From: Acidobacteriota bacterium | GTDB lineage: Bacteria; Acidobacteriota; Thermoanaerobaculia; Thermoanaerobaculales; Thermoanaerobaculaceae | NCBI GenBank assembly: GCA_016213675.1 | Contig: JACQZW010000033.1 | Location: forward strand, 124,001-188,000 | Direction of reading: 5' to 3' | Length of the DNA stretch: 64,000 bases | Shown: in pieces, positions 43,487-50,801 of the stretch | Layout: every line of letters begins with the position of its first letter | How positions within the stretch are numbered: the stretch's first letter is position 1 | Translations under genes and position numbers: made by a program | The notes under the pieces: generated by a model | Database searches by the model: none | What the model was told of the DNA's origin: nothing | Seen by the model: the letters and a program-made list of their open reading frames with translations, nothing else

Positions 43487-44410
43487 TCATTCGCTCCAGG
43501 CCGGCACGGCGCTGCGAGCCCGGCCCGGAAGCACCGCGACGCCCGAAGCGCCGGGGATCGCCACCTCGAATCGTCGCTTCGGCCCGAGTCGATTGAGGAT
43601 CAGGAGACCCTCGACCGTGACGACCAGGGCATCGCTTCCCGCCATGCCGATCGCCAGGGGCTGGACCGACATCGGCGTTCGACGGTGCTCCCGCAGCCCG
43701 GTCTTTCCCTTCGGGTCGACCCGCACCTCCACCAGTTCCGGCCCCCTTGCGCCCTCGACGGCGGCGAGCAGTCCCCGATACTCCCCGGTCACGCCCAGTG
43801 CGAGTACGGTGCTGCCAACCACTAGGTTGGCGACGGGCCGCGACAGTCCTGGTGCGACGAGCGCCAGGCTGCCGTCGACGAGACCACCGACGAACCAGTC
43901 GCCGGCGGGCGAAACCGCCACGGCCCGGGCGACGGCCGGCAACTCGACCCGGCCCACTCCGCCGGACGGACCAGTGATCAAGACCACGAGCGAAGGCGAG
44001 CCTGCCTCGTCGGGGATTACCACGACCACCCGGCCGTCGGCGGAGACCGCGGCCCGGCGGGCTCCGGTCAACCTGGGAACCTCCGCCTTCGCGATGGTCA
44101 GTCGCTCCGGGTAGGTCAACGTCGCGACCGCTCCTGGCAGCACCACGTGCATGCGGTCCATCTCGTCGAAGAACAGCGGGAAGTACCGCCCCGGCCAACG
44201 CCTCGGTTCACCCGTGAGCGAAACGAGCGCGGTGGCGTCGACGTCCGCGAGCGGGACGATCGCCCGGGAGTCGGGCGCCGCGAAGACGGCGATGCCTGAG
44301 GCGCCGAGCTCGACACGTCCGACCGCACGCCCGACCGACGTATCCACGAAGACCACCTCGGTCCCGGCCAGAACCGCAGAGACTGCCGCCGCCACCACCC
44401 ACGTGACCAT
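43487..44410 (-). CDS. Secreted beta-propeller-like protein of unknown function
   Basis: 307 residues. A short signal peptide ('MVTWVVAAAVSAVLAG') is followed by repeated beta units of the kind 'GASGIAVFAAPDSRAIVPL', 'RAVAVSPAGDWFVGGLVDG' and 'GMAGSDALVVTVEGLLIL', which look like blades of a WD40/PQQ-like propeller. No catalytic motif is seen. The ATG at 44410 is supported by the signal peptide and by a TAGACT five bases upstream; no ribosome site exists. Divergent from queG across 32 bp. Confidence 0.75.
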   Translation of the reverse strand: MVTWVVAAAVSAVLAGTEVVFVDTSVGRAVGRVELGASGIAVFAAPDSRAIVPLADVDATALVSLTGEPRRWPGRYFPLFFDEMDRMHVVLPGAVATLTYPERLTIAKAEVPRLTGARRAAVSADGRVVVVIPDEAGSPSLVVLITGPSGGVGRVELPAVARAVAVSPAGDWFVGGLVDGSLALVAPGLSRPVANLVVGSTVLALGVTGEYRGLLAAVEGARGPELVEVRVDPKGKTGLREHRRTPMSVQPLAIGMAGSDALVVTVEGLLILNRLGPKRRFEVAIPGASGVAVLPGRARSAVPAWSE

Positions 44411-44415
44411 GGTGC

Positions 44416-44436
44416 AGTCTAACCCGCGATTACACT
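44416..44436. promoter_or_regulatory. Divergent -10 boxes between the propeller-like gene (-) and queG (+)
   Basis: The two start codons are separated by only 32 bp. TAGACT (44416-44421, minus) lies five bases before ATG 44410, and TACACT (44431-44436, plus) lies six bases before GTG 44443. Both genes would give leaderless mRNAs and their -35 regions would lie inside the opposite gene, so the two polymerases should interfere. Confidence 0.55.
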
Positions 44437-44442
44437 GAAGTC

Positions 44443-45399
44443 GTGTCGAGAGCACTGGCTCACATGCTCAAGGCGTATGCGCTCGAGGTGCTCGGGTTCG
44501 ACCTCGCCGGGATCGCTGCGGCAACTCCGCTGGAAAGCACCACACGGCTTCGGGAGTGGGTCGGCCACGGCTTTCACGCCGGCATGGGCTACATGGCGGA
44601 GACCCTCGAAGTGCGAGGCGACCCGAGCCGGTTCCTGCCGGGAGCCCGAAGCGTCGTCTGCGTCGCCATGAGCTACCACGACGCTCCGGAAGAGCCGGAG
44701 CTCGCGCCTCGCGGCGATCGCGTCGTCGTAGCCCGTTACGCACGGCGTTCCGACTACCACAAGGTGATCAAGCGGCGGCTGGTGCGCCTTGGACGCTTCC
44801 TGCGGACTCTGGTTCCGGCCGTGACGTGGCGCATCGGGGTGGACGAGCACCCACTCCTGGAGCGCGACCTGGCCGAACGGGCAGGGCTCGGCTGGATCGG
44901 CAAGAACACCTGCCTCATCAACAGAAGGCTCGGCAGCGAGCTGCTCCTCGGCGAGCTGGTCACGGACCTCACGCTTCCTCCGGACCCGGCGGAAGGCGAC
45001 CACTGTGGGTCCTGCACGTCCTGCCTGGACGCCTGCCCCACCCGGGCCCTCCCCATTCCGAGGCTGCTGGACGCCCGACGGTGCATTTCCTACCTCACGA
45101 TCGAGCACCGCAGCGAGCTCGGCGAGGACCTGCACCGACCGGTGGGAGCTCACCTGTTCGGATGTGACATCTGCCAGGCGGTCTGTCCGTGGAATGTCCG
45201 CGCCCGGTGCCGGGCCGCCGACCCGTTGCGTCCCCGCCCACATCTCGGCGCGCTGCGCCTGGACACGCTCGACAGGCTCGAGATCGCGAGCTGGGATTCC
45301 CTGGTGGCGGGAACGCCGCTCAGACGCCTCTCGTTCGCCCGGTTCAGGCGGAACCTGGGCATCGTCGCCGACAATCTCCGGCAGAAAGACGAGGCTTGA
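44443..45399 (+). CDS. queG: Epoxyqueuosine reductase QueG
   Basis: 318 residues. QueG makes queuosine from epoxyqueuosine at the tRNA wobble position using cobalamin and two 4Fe-4S clusters. The cluster ligands are 'CGSCTSCLDACPT' and 'CDICQAVCPWN'; 'AERAGLGWIGKNTCLI' is the cobalamin-region signature. The C-terminal HEAT repeats of longer QueG proteins are absent. GTG start with TACACT six bases upstream. The Rieske gene starts nine bases downstream. The B12 need connects with the adenosyltransferase gene only in general metabolism, since QueG uses other cobalamin forms as well. Confidence 0.95.
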   Translation: MSRALAHMLKAYALEVLGFDLAGIAAATPLESTTRLREWVGHGFHAGMGYMAETLEVRGDPSRFLPGARSVVCVAMSYHDAPEEPELAPRGDRVVVARYARRSDYHKVIKRRLVRLGRFLRTLVPAVTWRIGVDEHPLLERDLAERAGLGWIGKNTCLINRRLGSELLLGELVTDLTLPPDPAEGDHCGSCTSCLDACPTRALPIPRLLDARRCISYLTIEHRSELGEDLHRPVGAHLFGCDICQAVCPWNVRARCRAADPLRPRPHLGALRLDTLDRLEIASWDSLVAGTPLRRLSFARFRRNLGIVADNLRQKDEA

Positions 45400-45408
45400 G
45401 GAGGAACG

Positions 45409-45798
45409 ATGACCGAGCACTGGCTCGTCGTCTCGACGACCGACGAGGTCGGCGACCGCGGGAAGGTCTTCACCTACCCGGATGGGCCGTTCGAGGAGAG
45501 CGGGATCCTCGTTCGCGTGGGCGGGACGATCGTGGCGTGGAAGAACCTCTGCCGGCACCTCGCGGTACGACTCGATCGGGACCTACCGGGCTCGGTCATG
45601 GACCGGGAAGGTCGGCATCTCGTCTGCGGGCAACACGGAGCGGTGTTCCGGGCCGTGGACGGCCTCTGCATTGAGGGCCCTTGCTCCGGCTCGCACCTCA
45701 AGCGCCTGCAGGTGCGAGTGGACGACGGCCGGATCCTGCTCGACCTGTCCGCCCTCGGGGGCCTCCATGCCGCGACGCTGCCAGCAGGCACCGCTTGA
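45409..45798 (+). CDS. Rieske [2Fe-2S] domain protein
   Basis: 129 residues, soluble, no signal peptide. The cluster ligands are Cys-x-His in 'LCRHLAV' and Cys-x-x-His in 'CGQHGAVF', spaced about 27 residues apart, followed by 'GPCSGSHLKRLQV'. Such small ferredoxin-like Rieske proteins carry electrons to oxygenases or other redox enzymes. The ATG follows queG by nine bases with GAGGAA as ribosome site, so it may supply electrons to QueG (inference). Confidence 0.9.
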   Translation: MTEHWLVVSTTDEVGDRGKVFTYPDGPFEESGILVRVGGTIVAWKNLCRHLAVRLDRDLPGSVMDREGRHLVCGQHGAVFRAVDGLCIEGPCSGSHLKRLQVRVDDGRILLDLSALGGLHAATLPAGTA

Positions 45799-45951
45799 CT
45801 TCCCCCGTGGAAGCGCGTATAAGCCGCGCCTCAGAGGGGCCGATACGGCTTCTCGAGGAGGTGCACGCCCGGCGCACCGAAACCAAGCGGAGTCGAAGAC
45901 CAGGGCTCCCACCGCGCTCCGGGCAGCCGGTGATCTCCCTGGAGTGAAGCC

Positions 45952-45980
45952 TTGCACGAATCAGCCTACAAGCGTAGAAT
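45952..45980 (+). promoter_or_regulatory. Strong sigma70-type promoter of the coiled-coil lipoprotein gene
   Basis: TTGCAC (45952-45957) and TAGAAT (45975-45980) are separated by 17 bases, the ideal spacing. The expected start is near 45987, where a hairpin begins. Confidence 0.75.
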
Positions 45981-45986
45981 CTACTT

Positions 45987-46006
45987 CCGGCATGGAAAGA
46001 TGCCGG
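45987..46006 (+). promoter_or_regulatory. Stem-loop at the predicted 5' end of the lipoprotein mRNA
   Basis: CCGGCAT and ATGCCGG form a 7-bp perfect stem with a GGAAAG loop. The stem starts at the predicted transcription start, as in mRNAs protected from 5'-end-dependent decay. The ribosome site (GGAGGAAAGGAG) and the ATG at 46036 follow. Confidence 0.65.
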
Positions 46007-46035
46007 CCTCTGTCAAGGAGGAAAGGAGAGCTGAG

Positions 46036-46641
46036 ATGCGGAAGAATCAGGTGTTAGTCGGTGTAGTGTTGCTTGTTGTCGCCTTCCTGGCCGTTGGCTG
46101 CGCGAAGCCCCCGCAGCCCGACATCGACGCTGCCAAGGCAGCCCTCGCTGCTGTTGAGCAGGCCGAGGCCGCCAAGTACGCGCCGGACGCCCTCGACCGG
46201 GTCAACCAGGCGATGAACGCCGTGAACGCCGAGCTGCAGGCGCAGGAAGCCAAGTTCGCGCTGTTCCGCTCCTACACCAAGACCAAGCAGCTTATCGCCG
46301 ACACCATGAAGGCCGCCGACGAGGCCAAGCTGGCCGCCGCCGATGGCAAGGAAAAGGCGAAGAACGAGGCGCAGGCTGCGATCGATGGCGTCAAGGCTGC
46401 CATCGATGGCGCGAAGAACCTCGTTGCCGAGCTGGAGAAGTGCCGCCGCAAGCCCAAGGACTTCAAGAAGGACATGGAAGACATGAAGGGCAAGGTCGAC
46501 GGCTTCAACGTGACCGATCTCGAGGGAATGTTCGCTCGCGAGGACTACCTCGGCGCGAAGGCTCAGGCCGACTCCCTCAAGGGTCAGATCGACATGGTCG
46601 TGGCTGACATGCAGGCAGCCAAGACCAAGATCAAGTGCTGA
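46036..46641 (+). CDS. Abundant-type coiled-coil lipoprotein (DUF4398-like), candidate cell-wall tether
   Basis: 201 residues. The signal 'RKNQVLVGVVLLVVAFLAVGC' ends in lipobox LAVGC. The mature part is Ala/Lys/Glu-rich and almost wholly helical. Its first 60 residues ('AKAALAAVEQAEAAKYAPDALDRV') resemble DUF4398 proteins. One internal Cys ('ELEKCRRK') and a C-terminal 'KTKIKC' are odd; the Lys next to the end recalls Lpp, which is joined to peptidoglycan through a C-terminal Lys. A strong promoter, a 5' hairpin, a strong ribosome site and a terminator suggest high expression. Two L,D-transpeptidases follow directly. Confidence 0.88.
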   Translation: MRKNQVLVGVVLLVVAFLAVGCAKPPQPDIDAAKAALAAVEQAEAAKYAPDALDRVNQAMNAVNAELQAQEAKFALFRSYTKTKQLIADTMKAADEAKLAAADGKEKAKNEAQAAIDGVKAAIDGAKNLVAELEKCRRKPKDFKKDMEDMKGKVDGFNVTDLEGMFAREDYLGAKAQADSLKGQIDMVVADMQAAKTKIKC

Positions 46642-47744
46642 CAACGCAGTACCTGCTCTCGGAAAGGCCGGCGGCGACTTCTCGCCGCCGGCCTTTGCTT
46701 TTCGCCCTGGTCGCTGCCCTGACGCTGGCGACATGCGGTACGCGGCCTGCCCCCAACGTGGACCCCACGCGACGCATCGCATGGAAGGCGGTCAAGGTCG
46801 TCCGGCCCTCGGCACCACAAAAGGCGAAGTACATCCAGAGGCTGATTGCCGATGCCGAGGTCGCGACTGCCGCCGAAGTCCATGCACCCTGGTGGAGGGC
46901 AAACGACGGCCGCACCGAGGCAGCCTGGCTGCGGGTCGCCCGCGCCGCGGCCCAGGCGACCCGAACGGTCCGAGCCCAGCAGATTCAGGCCCGCGAGCGC
47001 TACCACGGCCAGCTCGTCGCCTCCAAGGAGGAGCTCGCCCGCGCCCGCGCCGAGCTGCGCGAGGCCGGCATGGGCCGTCGGGAGTCGGCTGCAATTACCC
47101 GGGCCCTCGTCGGGCTGTCGACCGCCGAGAAGCTGGCCGCCCAAGGCGACCACGCGCGTGCGTCGGACAAGCTCATCGCCGCTCGCCAGTCCCTCGGAGT
47201 CATCCACTCGAGCTGGACAGGGGTGCACGCACGATTCTCCGACAAGACCCTCCTGCGCACGTGGAAGCGCTGGGTCGACGACACGCTTCAGAGGTCGCGC
47301 GAACGGGGCGAAATCGCCATCATCGTCAACAAGCTCCAGCGCCGGCTGAACGTCTACTACCGCGGGCTCAAGCTGGCCTCGTTCCCGGCGGAACTGGGAG
47401 CCAACGGCCTGGCTCGCAAGGACCACGCGGGCGACCGGGCGACCCCCGAAGGGATGTACCGCGTCGTCGCCCTCAAGCAGGGCAAGGCTACGAAGTACTA
47501 CAAGGCGCTCCTGATCAACTATCCTAACGACGAGGATCGGGCCCGCTATGCCCAGGGCAAGGCCCGCGGAGTGATTCCGTCACGCGCAGGAATCGGGAAC
47601 CTCATCGAGATTCACGGGGACGGAGGACAGGGGCGGGACTGGACCGATGGCTGCATCGCACTCACCAACGACGACATGGATCGGGTCTTTGCCCGCGTCC
47701 ACCAGGGCACGCCGGTGACCATCGTGGGGACCTATGAGCAGTGA
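46635..47744 (+). CDS. L,D-transpeptidase (YkuD) lipoprotein
   Basis: 369 residues from a GTG at 46635 overlapping the lipoprotein stop. The signal region 'RRRPLLFALVAALTLATC' has a lipobox (LATC). A helical region of about 180 residues precedes a YkuD domain (about 230-365) whose catalytic motif is 'HGDGGQGRDWTDGCIALTN', giving His and Cys. It forms 3-3 cross-links or attaches proteins to peptidoglycan. A strong terminator hairpin lies within codons 10-21, so only part of the transcripts should reach the YkuD domain. A TTG at 46695 is an alternative start. Confidence 0.9.
   Translation: MLTTQYLLSERPAATSRRRPLLFALVAALTLATCGTRPAPNVDPTRRIAWKAVKVVRPSAPQKAKYIQRLIADAEVATAAEVHAPWWRANDGRTEAAWLRVARAAAQATRTVRAQQIQARERYHGQLVASKEELARARAELREAGMGRRESAAITRALVGLSTAEKLAAQGDHARASDKLIAARQSLGVIHSSWTGVHARFSDKTLLRTWKRWVDDTLQRSRERGEIAIIVNKLQRRLNVYYRGLKLASFPAELGANGLARKDHAGDRATPEGMYRVVALKQGKATKYYKALLINYPNDEDRARYAQGKARGVIPSRAGIGNLIEIHGDGGQGRDWTDGCIALTNDDMDRVFARVHQGTPVTIVGTYEQ
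46663..46702 (+). terminator. Intrinsic terminator inside the 5' end of the L,D-transpeptidase gene
   Basis: A perfect 15-bp stem (AAAGGCCGGCGGCGA with TCGCCGCCGGCCTTT), a CTTC tetraloop and a GCTTTT tail start 22 bases after the lipoprotein stop. It is the strongest terminator structure in the window. It also encodes residues of the transpeptidase signal sequence, so it must be read through for that gene to be expressed. Confidence 0.85.
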
Positions 47745-48444
47745 TGGCCACATCCTGCTGGTGCCGACGCCGCCTCCGCGACCTCCGCGGCCGTCGCGCT
47801 GGAAGCTCGTCCTCGCGATCCTGGTTGTCGTGCTGGCGTTGCTCGTCGCGGGTTCCACGCTGGTGGTGGCTCGGGTCGGGCGCCCGCTCGACTCCTCGCC
47901 TCTCGTCACCGCCGCTGCAGTCTCGGACGAATCCTTCGAGCCCGAGAAGCTCCGTCGCCGTGCCACGGTTGCCGCGGCTGCGCTCGACAAGGTGCGCCCA
48001 CGCGGGACGATCATCGTCGTCGACACCTTCCGCAACAGACTCCGGCTCTACAAGGACGGCGAGTTGCTTCGGGTCGCGGTCTGCTCGACCGGCACAGGCC
48101 GGGTGCTGCGCGATCCCCGGACCGGCCGCCAGTGGGTGTTCGACACGCCGATGGGCGAGCGGCAGATCATCAACAAGCGCAAGAACCCTGTCTGGGCCAA
48201 GCCTGATTGGGCCTTCATCGAGGAGGGCTACCTGCCTCCCCCCCGAGACTCGGAGGAGCGGTTCGACGACGTCTCCCTCGGCGACTACGGCATCTACATG
48301 CCCGAGGGCTACATCATCCACGGGACACTCTTCAAGACACTCCTCGGCCGCCGGGTCACCCACGGCTGCGTGCGACTCGGCGACGAAGACTTGGAGTTCG
48401 TGTACAAGAATGTGCCGATCGGCTCTCGCGTCTACCTGTACTAG
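47734..48444 (+). CDS. Membrane-anchored L,D-transpeptidase (YkuD)
   Basis: 236 residues. A Pro-rich cytoplasmic start, one membrane helix (about residues 24-47) and a periplasmic YkuD domain. The domain starts with 'TIIVVDTFRNRLRLYKDGELLRVAVCSTGTG' and has the catalytic region 'IIHGTLFKTLLG' with 'THGCVRLGD', giving His and Cys. The ATG overlaps the end of the upstream transpeptidase gene by 11 bases. It is the second transpeptidase of the cluster, with a different anchor. Confidence 0.93.
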   Translation: MSSDGHILLVPTPPPRPPRPSRWKLVLAILVVVLALLVAGSTLVVARVGRPLDSSPLVTAAAVSDESFEPEKLRRRATVAAAALDKVRPRGTIIVVDTFRNRLRLYKDGELLRVAVCSTGTGRVLRDPRTGRQWVFDTPMGERQIINKRKNPVWAKPDWAFIEEGYLPPPRDSEERFDDVSLGDYGIYMPEGYIIHGTLFKTLLGRRVTHGCVRLGDEDLEFVYKNVPIGSRVYLY

Positions 48445-49096
48445 CCTGTTCCTGGCTGCCGCCGCGATGGCCGGGGACTCGCCTCCCGACCCTGCCCGGG
48501 TGGTCTCCCTCGAGCTCGAGGCGAGCCTCGTGAAGAAGCCGCAGGTCTACCTCGTGCTCGATCCTCCGCGCCGGGCCCTCGAGGTCCGGTCGCGCGGCCA
48601 CGTCCTCGACGTCATCACGCTCGCCGGCATCGAGGTCGTGACCCAGCAGCCGCTGCTCGGTGCGGGCACGCCCCCGGTCGTGCCGGTCCCAGCGATCTGG
48701 ACCGTCAAGTCAGGTCCCGGCGATACCGACCGCGAGATCATTGCGCCCGATTCGCTCCGCCCGATGCCCAAGGAAGGCGAGGAGGAGGAGGAGGCGTCCC
48801 CTACGCCGGCGCCGCCCGGACCGACGCCGACGGCCACTCCCGTGCCCGAGCCCCCGGCCTCGTATCGGGCGCAGCTCGACACCGGGTGGGACCTCTGGGT
48901 CTGCGAGGCTTTGCCTGCCAGCGGTTTCTGGCCACGGCTCACCGCCGCGGTCCGCGACGGCTGGGCTCGGCTGCGAGGCGGAGGCGAGGATCTACCTCCG
49001 GCCCTTGCGCTGGCGATGAGCTCGGACGACGCCAAGCGCATCCACCATCTGCTGCGCGTCGGGATGCCGATCCTGGTCGTCGCCGGAGCATCCTAG
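48410..49096 (+). CDS. Secreted LDT-like protein without the catalytic motif
   Basis: 228 residues. The ATG at 48410 overlaps the upstream transpeptidase by 35 bases and gives a signal peptide (hydrophobic 'SLFLAAAAMA'); an ATG at 48467 would lose it. After cleavage, 'VYLVLDPPRRALEVRSRGHVLDVITLAG' lines up with the first strands of the YkuD domain of its neighbours, but there is no HG or SHGC motif. A Glu-rich then Pro/Thr-rich stretch lies near residues 120-145. It may be a degenerate transpeptidase that binds wall or partner enzymes. The homology is judged by eye. Confidence 0.72.
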   Translation: MCRSALASTCTSLFLAAAAMAGDSPPDPARVVSLELEASLVKKPQVYLVLDPPRRALEVRSRGHVLDVITLAGIEVVTQQPLLGAGTPPVVPVPAIWTVKSGPGDTDREIIAPDSLRPMPKEGEEEEEASPTPAPPGPTPTATPVPEPPASYRAQLDTGWDLWVCEALPASGFWPRLTAAVRDGWARLRGGGEDLPPALALAMSSDDAKRIHHLLRVGMPILVVAGAS

Positions 49097-49122
49097 GCAA
49101 TCGAACGCCCCTTCACGCGTCT

Positions 49123-49152
49123 CAAGAAAAGGGGCGGCCTCGCGGCCGCCCC
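49123..49152 (-). terminator. Intrinsic terminator of the pepD gene
   Basis: On the minus strand a 9-bp perfect stem (GGGGCGGCC with GGCCGCCCC) and a GCGA loop are followed by TTTTCTT. It begins 26 bases after the pepD stop. On the plus strand no T-run follows, so it acts mainly for pepD. Confidence 0.8.
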
Positions 49153-49177
49153 GGTTGGTGGTTCTGCCGCAGCCGGA

Positions 49178-50644
49178 TCACGCGCCCGCGGCCAGCGTCG
49201 CCTTGAGAAGGCGGTAGAACCTTTCCACCGTGTCGATCTTCACACGCTCGTCAGGTGAATGCGGCGACTCGATCTGCGGCCCCATCGAAACCATGTCCAT
49301 GCCGGGGAACTTCTCGCCGATCAGGCCGCACTCGAGCCCCGCATGGATCGCCCGGACGTGCGGCTGGCTGCCGAACTCGCTCTCGAACACCGCGAGCGTC
49401 TTCTTGAGGATCGGAGATTCCGGGTTGGGCTTCCATCCGGGGTACCCGTCGTGGGTCTTGACCTCGGCGCCAGCGAGGCGGAACACCGCCGCGACCTGCT
49501 CGATGGTGGCACGCAACGAGGGCATCACGGATGAACGGCTCGCGGTCGTCACTCGGACCTCGTCCCCCTCACAGACCACCACCGCGAGGTTGTTCGAGGT
49601 CTCGACCAGGCCGGGTACCGCCCGGCTCATGGCGAGCACGCCGTGCGGACACGCCAGGAAGGCGCCGAGAATACGGTCGCGGTCCGACCGGCTCCACACC
49701 TGGCGGCTCGAGTCGTCGTCATCGACGGCGTCAAGCTCGACGCGGAGACCCGGATCGATCTCCCCGAACTCCTCCTTGAGGACCGTCGCGACGCTCCCAA
49801 CCACCTGACGAAGCGCCTCCTCCTCTCCCTTCCGTACCCGTACGAGCGCGTCGGACTCGCGCGGAATCGCGTTGTGCTTGCTCCCGCCCGCGAAGGAGAC
49901 CACCTCGAAGTCGACGCCGGCAGCGAGTGCGGCGTTCAGGGTACGGGCGAGGAACTTGAGGGCGTTCCCTCGGTTCTCGTGGATGTCGACACCCGAGTGA
50001 CCGCCCCGGAGGCCGCGGACCGAGATGCGGACTGGCACGGTCGCCATGCTCGCCGGGGTCCGAGTCAGCGTGAACTTCGAGCTGGCATCCGCGCCCCCCG
50101 CGCACCCGATGTACAGGGCGGCGTCCTCCTCAGTGTCGAGGTTGATCATCGTCCGGCCCTGCAGCAGCCTGGAGTCAATTCCCATCGCTCCGGTCAGACC
50201 CGTCTCCTCGTCGATGGTGAAGAGGAGCTCGAGCGGCCCGTGCACAGAGTCGGGGTCCTCGCCGATCGCGAGTGCCGCCGCGACCCCGATTCCGTTGTCG
50301 GCGCCGAGCGTTGTGCCGGTGGCGTACACGTAGTCCCCGACGATCCGTACCTGGATCGGGTCGACCAGGAAATCGAACTCCACGTCGGAGTTCTTCTCCG
50401 GCACCATGTCGAGGTGCCCCTGTAGCACGACCGTCGGCACGTCCTGGTGGCCGGGTGTCGCAGGGACCCTGACGACGATGTTGCCTGCCCCATCGCGCTT
50501 GGTCTCCAGCCCGCGCGTCTTGGCCCAGTCGAGGATGTGGGCGGCGATGCGCTCCTCATGTTTGGAGGGTCGCGGGATCTGCCTGATGGCGTCGAAGTGC
50601 TGCCAGACCAGGCGGGGTTCGAGGTTGTCCAACGGGCTTGCCAT
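49178..50644 (-). CDS. pepD: Aminoacyl-histidine dipeptidase (PepD, M20 family)
   Basis: 488 residues, the usual PepD length. It cleaves dipeptides such as carnosine-type Xaa-His in the cytoplasm. Metal sites are 'LQGHLDMVPE', 'TTLGADNGIGV' and 'LFTIDEETGLTG', with the final His in 'ESPHSPDER'. 'GLRGGHSGVDIHENRGNA' belongs to the dimerisation/lid domain. The ATG at 50644 begins MASPLDNLEPRLVWQHF. It is 157 bp downstream of glpX and has its own terminator. Confidence 0.95.
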   Translation of the reverse strand: MASPLDNLEPRLVWQHFDAIRQIPRPSKHEERIAAHILDWAKTRGLETKRDGAGNIVVRVPATPGHQDVPTVVLQGHLDMVPEKNSDVEFDFLVDPIQVRIVGDYVYATGTTLGADNGIGVAAALAIGEDPDSVHGPLELLFTIDEETGLTGAMGIDSRLLQGRTMINLDTEEDAALYIGCAGGADASSKFTLTRTPASMATVPVRISVRGLRGGHSGVDIHENRGNALKFLARTLNAALAAGVDFEVVSFAGGSKHNAIPRESDALVRVRKGEEEALRQVVGSVATVLKEEFGEIDPGLRVELDAVDDDDSSRQVWSRSDRDRILGAFLACPHGVLAMSRAVPGLVETSNNLAVVVCEGDEVRVTTASRSSVMPSLRATIEQVAAVFRLAGAEVKTHDGYPGWKPNPESPILKKTLAVFESEFGSQPHVRAIHAGLECGLIGEKFPGMDMVSMGPQIESPHSPDERVKIDTVERFYRLLKATLAAGA

Positions 50645-50781
50645 TCTTGCCTCCAGTGTCGCCGCCGGGGCGTCATCCCCGAGGCGGGAGCATTCTACGT
50701 GAGAGTCGATTCCCGGTTCGCCGGCCCCCGTTCGGGTCTCCGGGGTGGCCTTCGGACGATGCGACGCCCCGGCCGCTCCGC

Positions 50782-50796
50782 GAACCGTGACGGTTC
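50782..50796. repeat. 15-base palindrome after glpX
   Basis: GAACCGT-G-ACGGTTC is a perfect 7-bp dyad around one base, just after the glpX stop and about 140 bp before pepD. It could be a weak terminator stem or a regulator site. No T-run follows. Confidence 0.4.
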
Positions 50797-50801
50797 CCGC
50801 T

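Noticed and set aside
45799-45951. A small gene between the Rieske gene and the lipoprotein promoter
   Set aside because: No frame with a start, ribosome site and sensible composition was found; longer frames run across the promoter.
49131-49152. Hairpin as terminator for the plus-strand LDT cluster
   Set aside because: The T-run lies only on the minus-strand side, after pepD. On the plus strand the stem is followed by GGTTGG.
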